From Parcubacteria group bacterium Gr01-1014_72 (GTDB taxonomy: Bacteria; Patescibacteriota; Minisyncoccia; Phycocordibacterales; VMFH01), in assembly GCA_007375925.1 (NCBI GenBank), contig VMFH01000004.1, forward strand, positions 1 to 11,973: 11,973 nucleotides of DNA. Reading direction: 5' to 3'. Below, one piece after another: positions 10,983 to 11,973 of this stretch. A program made the translations under genes and the position numbers. Numbering within the stretch: position 1 is the stretch's first letter; each line of letters begins with the position of its first letter. Below the pieces are notes generated by a model. It saw only the letters and a list, made by a program, of their open reading frames with translations, had not been told where the DNA came from and made no database searches.

Positions 10983-11576
10983 ATGAGCGGAGAAAATGAC
11001 AGAAAAGCGGACGGCGACACGGCTGACGATGTGTCGTTTGAGACGGAAAACGATGCCGACCGCGGAGGAAGGGATGCGGCGGAAGTTGTGAAGAAGCTCA
11101 AGGAGAAACTTGCTGTGTGCGAGAAAGAGCGGCAGGAATATCTGGACGGGTGGCAGAGAGCGAAAGCAGATTTGGTAAACGCGCGGAAGCGCGACGAAGA
11201 AGAACGGCGCGAGTTCGTAAAGTTTGCGAACGAGCAGCTTGTCGGGGAGCTCCTGCCGGTGCTTGAGAGCTTTGAGATGGCGATGGGAAACAGAGCGGTG
11301 TGGGAGAAAGCGGACAAAAACTGGCGCACGGGTGTTGAGTATATTTACTCCCAGCTTAAAAAAGCGCTCGCCGACAGCGGTGTGGAGGAAATAAATCCGG
11401 TTGGCCAGAAATTTGACCCCGCGCTCCACGAACCGGCCGAGTTTGTGTCGGTTGACGATGAAAAAAACGACCGCGCCATTCTCGCCGTTATCCAGAAAGG
11501 ACACTCATTGAACGGAAAGGTGCTCAAAGCGCCGAAGGTGAGAGTGGGAGAGTATAGGAAACTTGAAAAAAAGTAA
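10983..11576 (+). CDS. grpE: Nucleotide exchange factor GrpE
   Basis: The 197-residue protein is the ADP-release factor for DnaK. An acidic disordered start (1-32) leads into a long helix predicted to form the dimeric coiled coil (about 33-85, including CEKERQEYLDGWQRAKADLV), then the four-helix region (86-130, LLPVLESFEMAM), and the C-terminal beta domain that contacts DnaK (about 135-195) with the signature GQKFDPALHE (141-150) and VIQKGHSLNGKVLKAPKVRV. It comes 71 bases after rpsI and 107 before dnaK. GGGGGAAG at 10965-10972 is the closest thing to a Shine-Dalgarno sequence among these genes. No hrcA or CIRCE operator was seen in this window. Confidence 0.95.
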   Translation: MSGENDRKADGDTADDVSFETENDADRGGRDAAEVVKKLKEKLAVCEKERQEYLDGWQRAKADLVNARKRDEEERREFVKFANEQLVGELLPVLESFEMAMGNRAVWEKADKNWRTGVEYIYSQLKKALADSGVEEINPVGQKFDPALHEPAEFVSVDDEKNDRAILAVIQKGHSLNGKVLKAPKVRVGEYRKLEKK

Positions 11577-11590
11577 CCAGCCATTATACT
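11563..11590 (+). promoter_or_regulatory. Sigma-70-like promoter candidate for dnaK
   Basis: TTGAAA (11563-11568, inside the last grpE codons) and TATACT (11585-11590) are 16 bases apart. Transcription would start near 11597, leaving a leader of nearly 90 bases that contains ATTCGTA repeats. dnaK could thus be transcribed apart from grpE as well as together with it. Confidence 0.5.
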
Positions 11591-11600
11591 TACACTCTAT

Positions 11601-11644
11601 TCGTAACCATTCGCTGATTAGAATTCAATTTGTAGATTCGTATC
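11601..11644. repeat. ATTCGTA-type repeat in the dnaK leader
   Basis: The stretch 11628-11644 matches 6528-6544 upstream of infA in 16 of 17 bases (GTAGATTCGTATC is identical). A further TTCGTAACCATTCG lies at about 11600-11613. It is a half copy: the opposite TACGAAT arms present before infA are missing. The remaining leader to 11683 is AT-rich with TTATAA motifs and no Shine-Dalgarno sequence. Confidence 0.7.
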
Positions 11645-11683
11645 ATTGCAAACTTATAAACTTAAAACTTCTGACTTATAACC

Positions 11684-11973
11684 ATGTCCAAAATCATCGG
11701 AATTGATCTCGGTACCACCTTCTCCGCCGTCGCGGTCATGGAGGCCGGCACGCCGAAAATTCTGGAAAACGCCGAGGGCGCGCGCACGACGCCCTCCATT
11801 GTCGCCGTCTCAAAAACGGGCGAACGAATGGTCGGGCTCCTCGCCAAGCGTCAGGCGGTTACCAATCCCAAAAACACCATCTATCAGATAAAGCGCTTCA
11901 TCGGGCACACCTTTGACGAGCCGGCGGTGCAGAAAGTCGCCATGCCCGCGAATCTCAAGGGCGACGCCAAGGA
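11684..11973 (+). CDS. dnaK: Chaperone protein DnaK (Hsp70), N-terminal part, runs off the window
   Basis: The 96 visible residues are the start of the Hsp70 nucleotide-binding domain. The phosphate-1 loop is IIGIDLGTTFSAVAV (4-18), with F13 where most DnaK proteins have Asn. The conserved RTTPSIVAV segment (34-42) and the catalytic lysine K70 (TIYQIKRFIG, 65-74) are present. DnaK binds exposed hydrophobic stretches of client proteins in an ATP cycle, helped by DnaJ and GrpE. The ATG at 11684 follows TTATAACC with no Shine-Dalgarno sequence. grpE lies directly upstream; dnaJ may follow outside the window. The rest of the gene, including the substrate-binding domain, cannot be judged. Confidence 0.97.
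   Translation, partial: MSKIIGIDLGTTFSAVAVMEAGTPKILENAEGARTTPSIVAVSKTGERMVGLLAKRQAVTNPKNTIYQIKRFIGHTFDEPAVQKVAMPANLKGDAK

Noticed and set aside
1..11973. Alternative genetic code with TGA read as glycine, known in some Candidate Phyla Radiation groups
   Set aside because: TGA ends several genes at the expected family length (the alkyltransferase, pcm, rpsD) and no in-frame TGA is needed inside the main conserved genes.

Overview
The window looks like chromosomal DNA of a reduced bacterium of the Candidate Phyla Radiation (Patescibacteria, most likely a Parcubacteria-type lineage). The lineage is inferred from the protein features, not from a search. Signs are a strongly shortened alanyl-tRNA synthetase, a short ribosomal protein L13, an actin-like ATPase paired with a one-pass membrane protein of the baseplate-J-like type seen in these genomes, almost no Shine-Dalgarno sequences, and spacers filled with short AT-rich palindromic repeats. 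TGA acts as a normal stop codon (for example at the ends of the first gene, pcm and rpsD), so code 11 applies. All genes supported here are on the + strand.

Bases 1-1900 hold a maintenance cluster. It contains the 3' end of an O6-alkylguanine-DNA alkyltransferase, a small winged-helix regulator flanked by two inverted copies of an AT-rich palindrome, a protein-isoaspartate methyltransferase-like enzyme, a MazG-type nucleotide pyrophosphohydrolase, and a small ORF that appears split by a frame shift. A clear intrinsic terminator at 1919-1951 closes this block.

Bases 1955-6454 hold alaS and a two-gene unit: a PilM/FtsA-like actin-fold protein followed by a membrane-anchored protein with a large domain predicted outside the membrane. 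AlaRS keeps the aminoacylation core and the editing-site residues but lacks the beta-barrel insert and the C-terminal domain.

Bases 6455-11576 hold the end of the ribosomal protein cluster in classical order: infA, rpmJ, rpsM, rpsK, rpsD, rpoA, rplQ, then rplM, rpsI, followed by grpE. A near-consensus sigma-70 promoter (6562-6590) precedes infA. The spacers carry repeat families: nested TACGAAT palindromes before infA, AAACTTGAAAC-type hairpins around rpsK and rplM, and a direct repeat before grpE. The window ends inside dnaK, so grpE and dnaK form a chaperone pair directly behind the translation genes.

The most interesting overall pattern is in gene starts. Several first genes have an extended -10 box (TGnTAnnnT) placed so close to the ATG that the mRNA would have little or no leader. 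Most other genes lack a Shine-Dalgarno sequence, and many have CC directly before the ATG.
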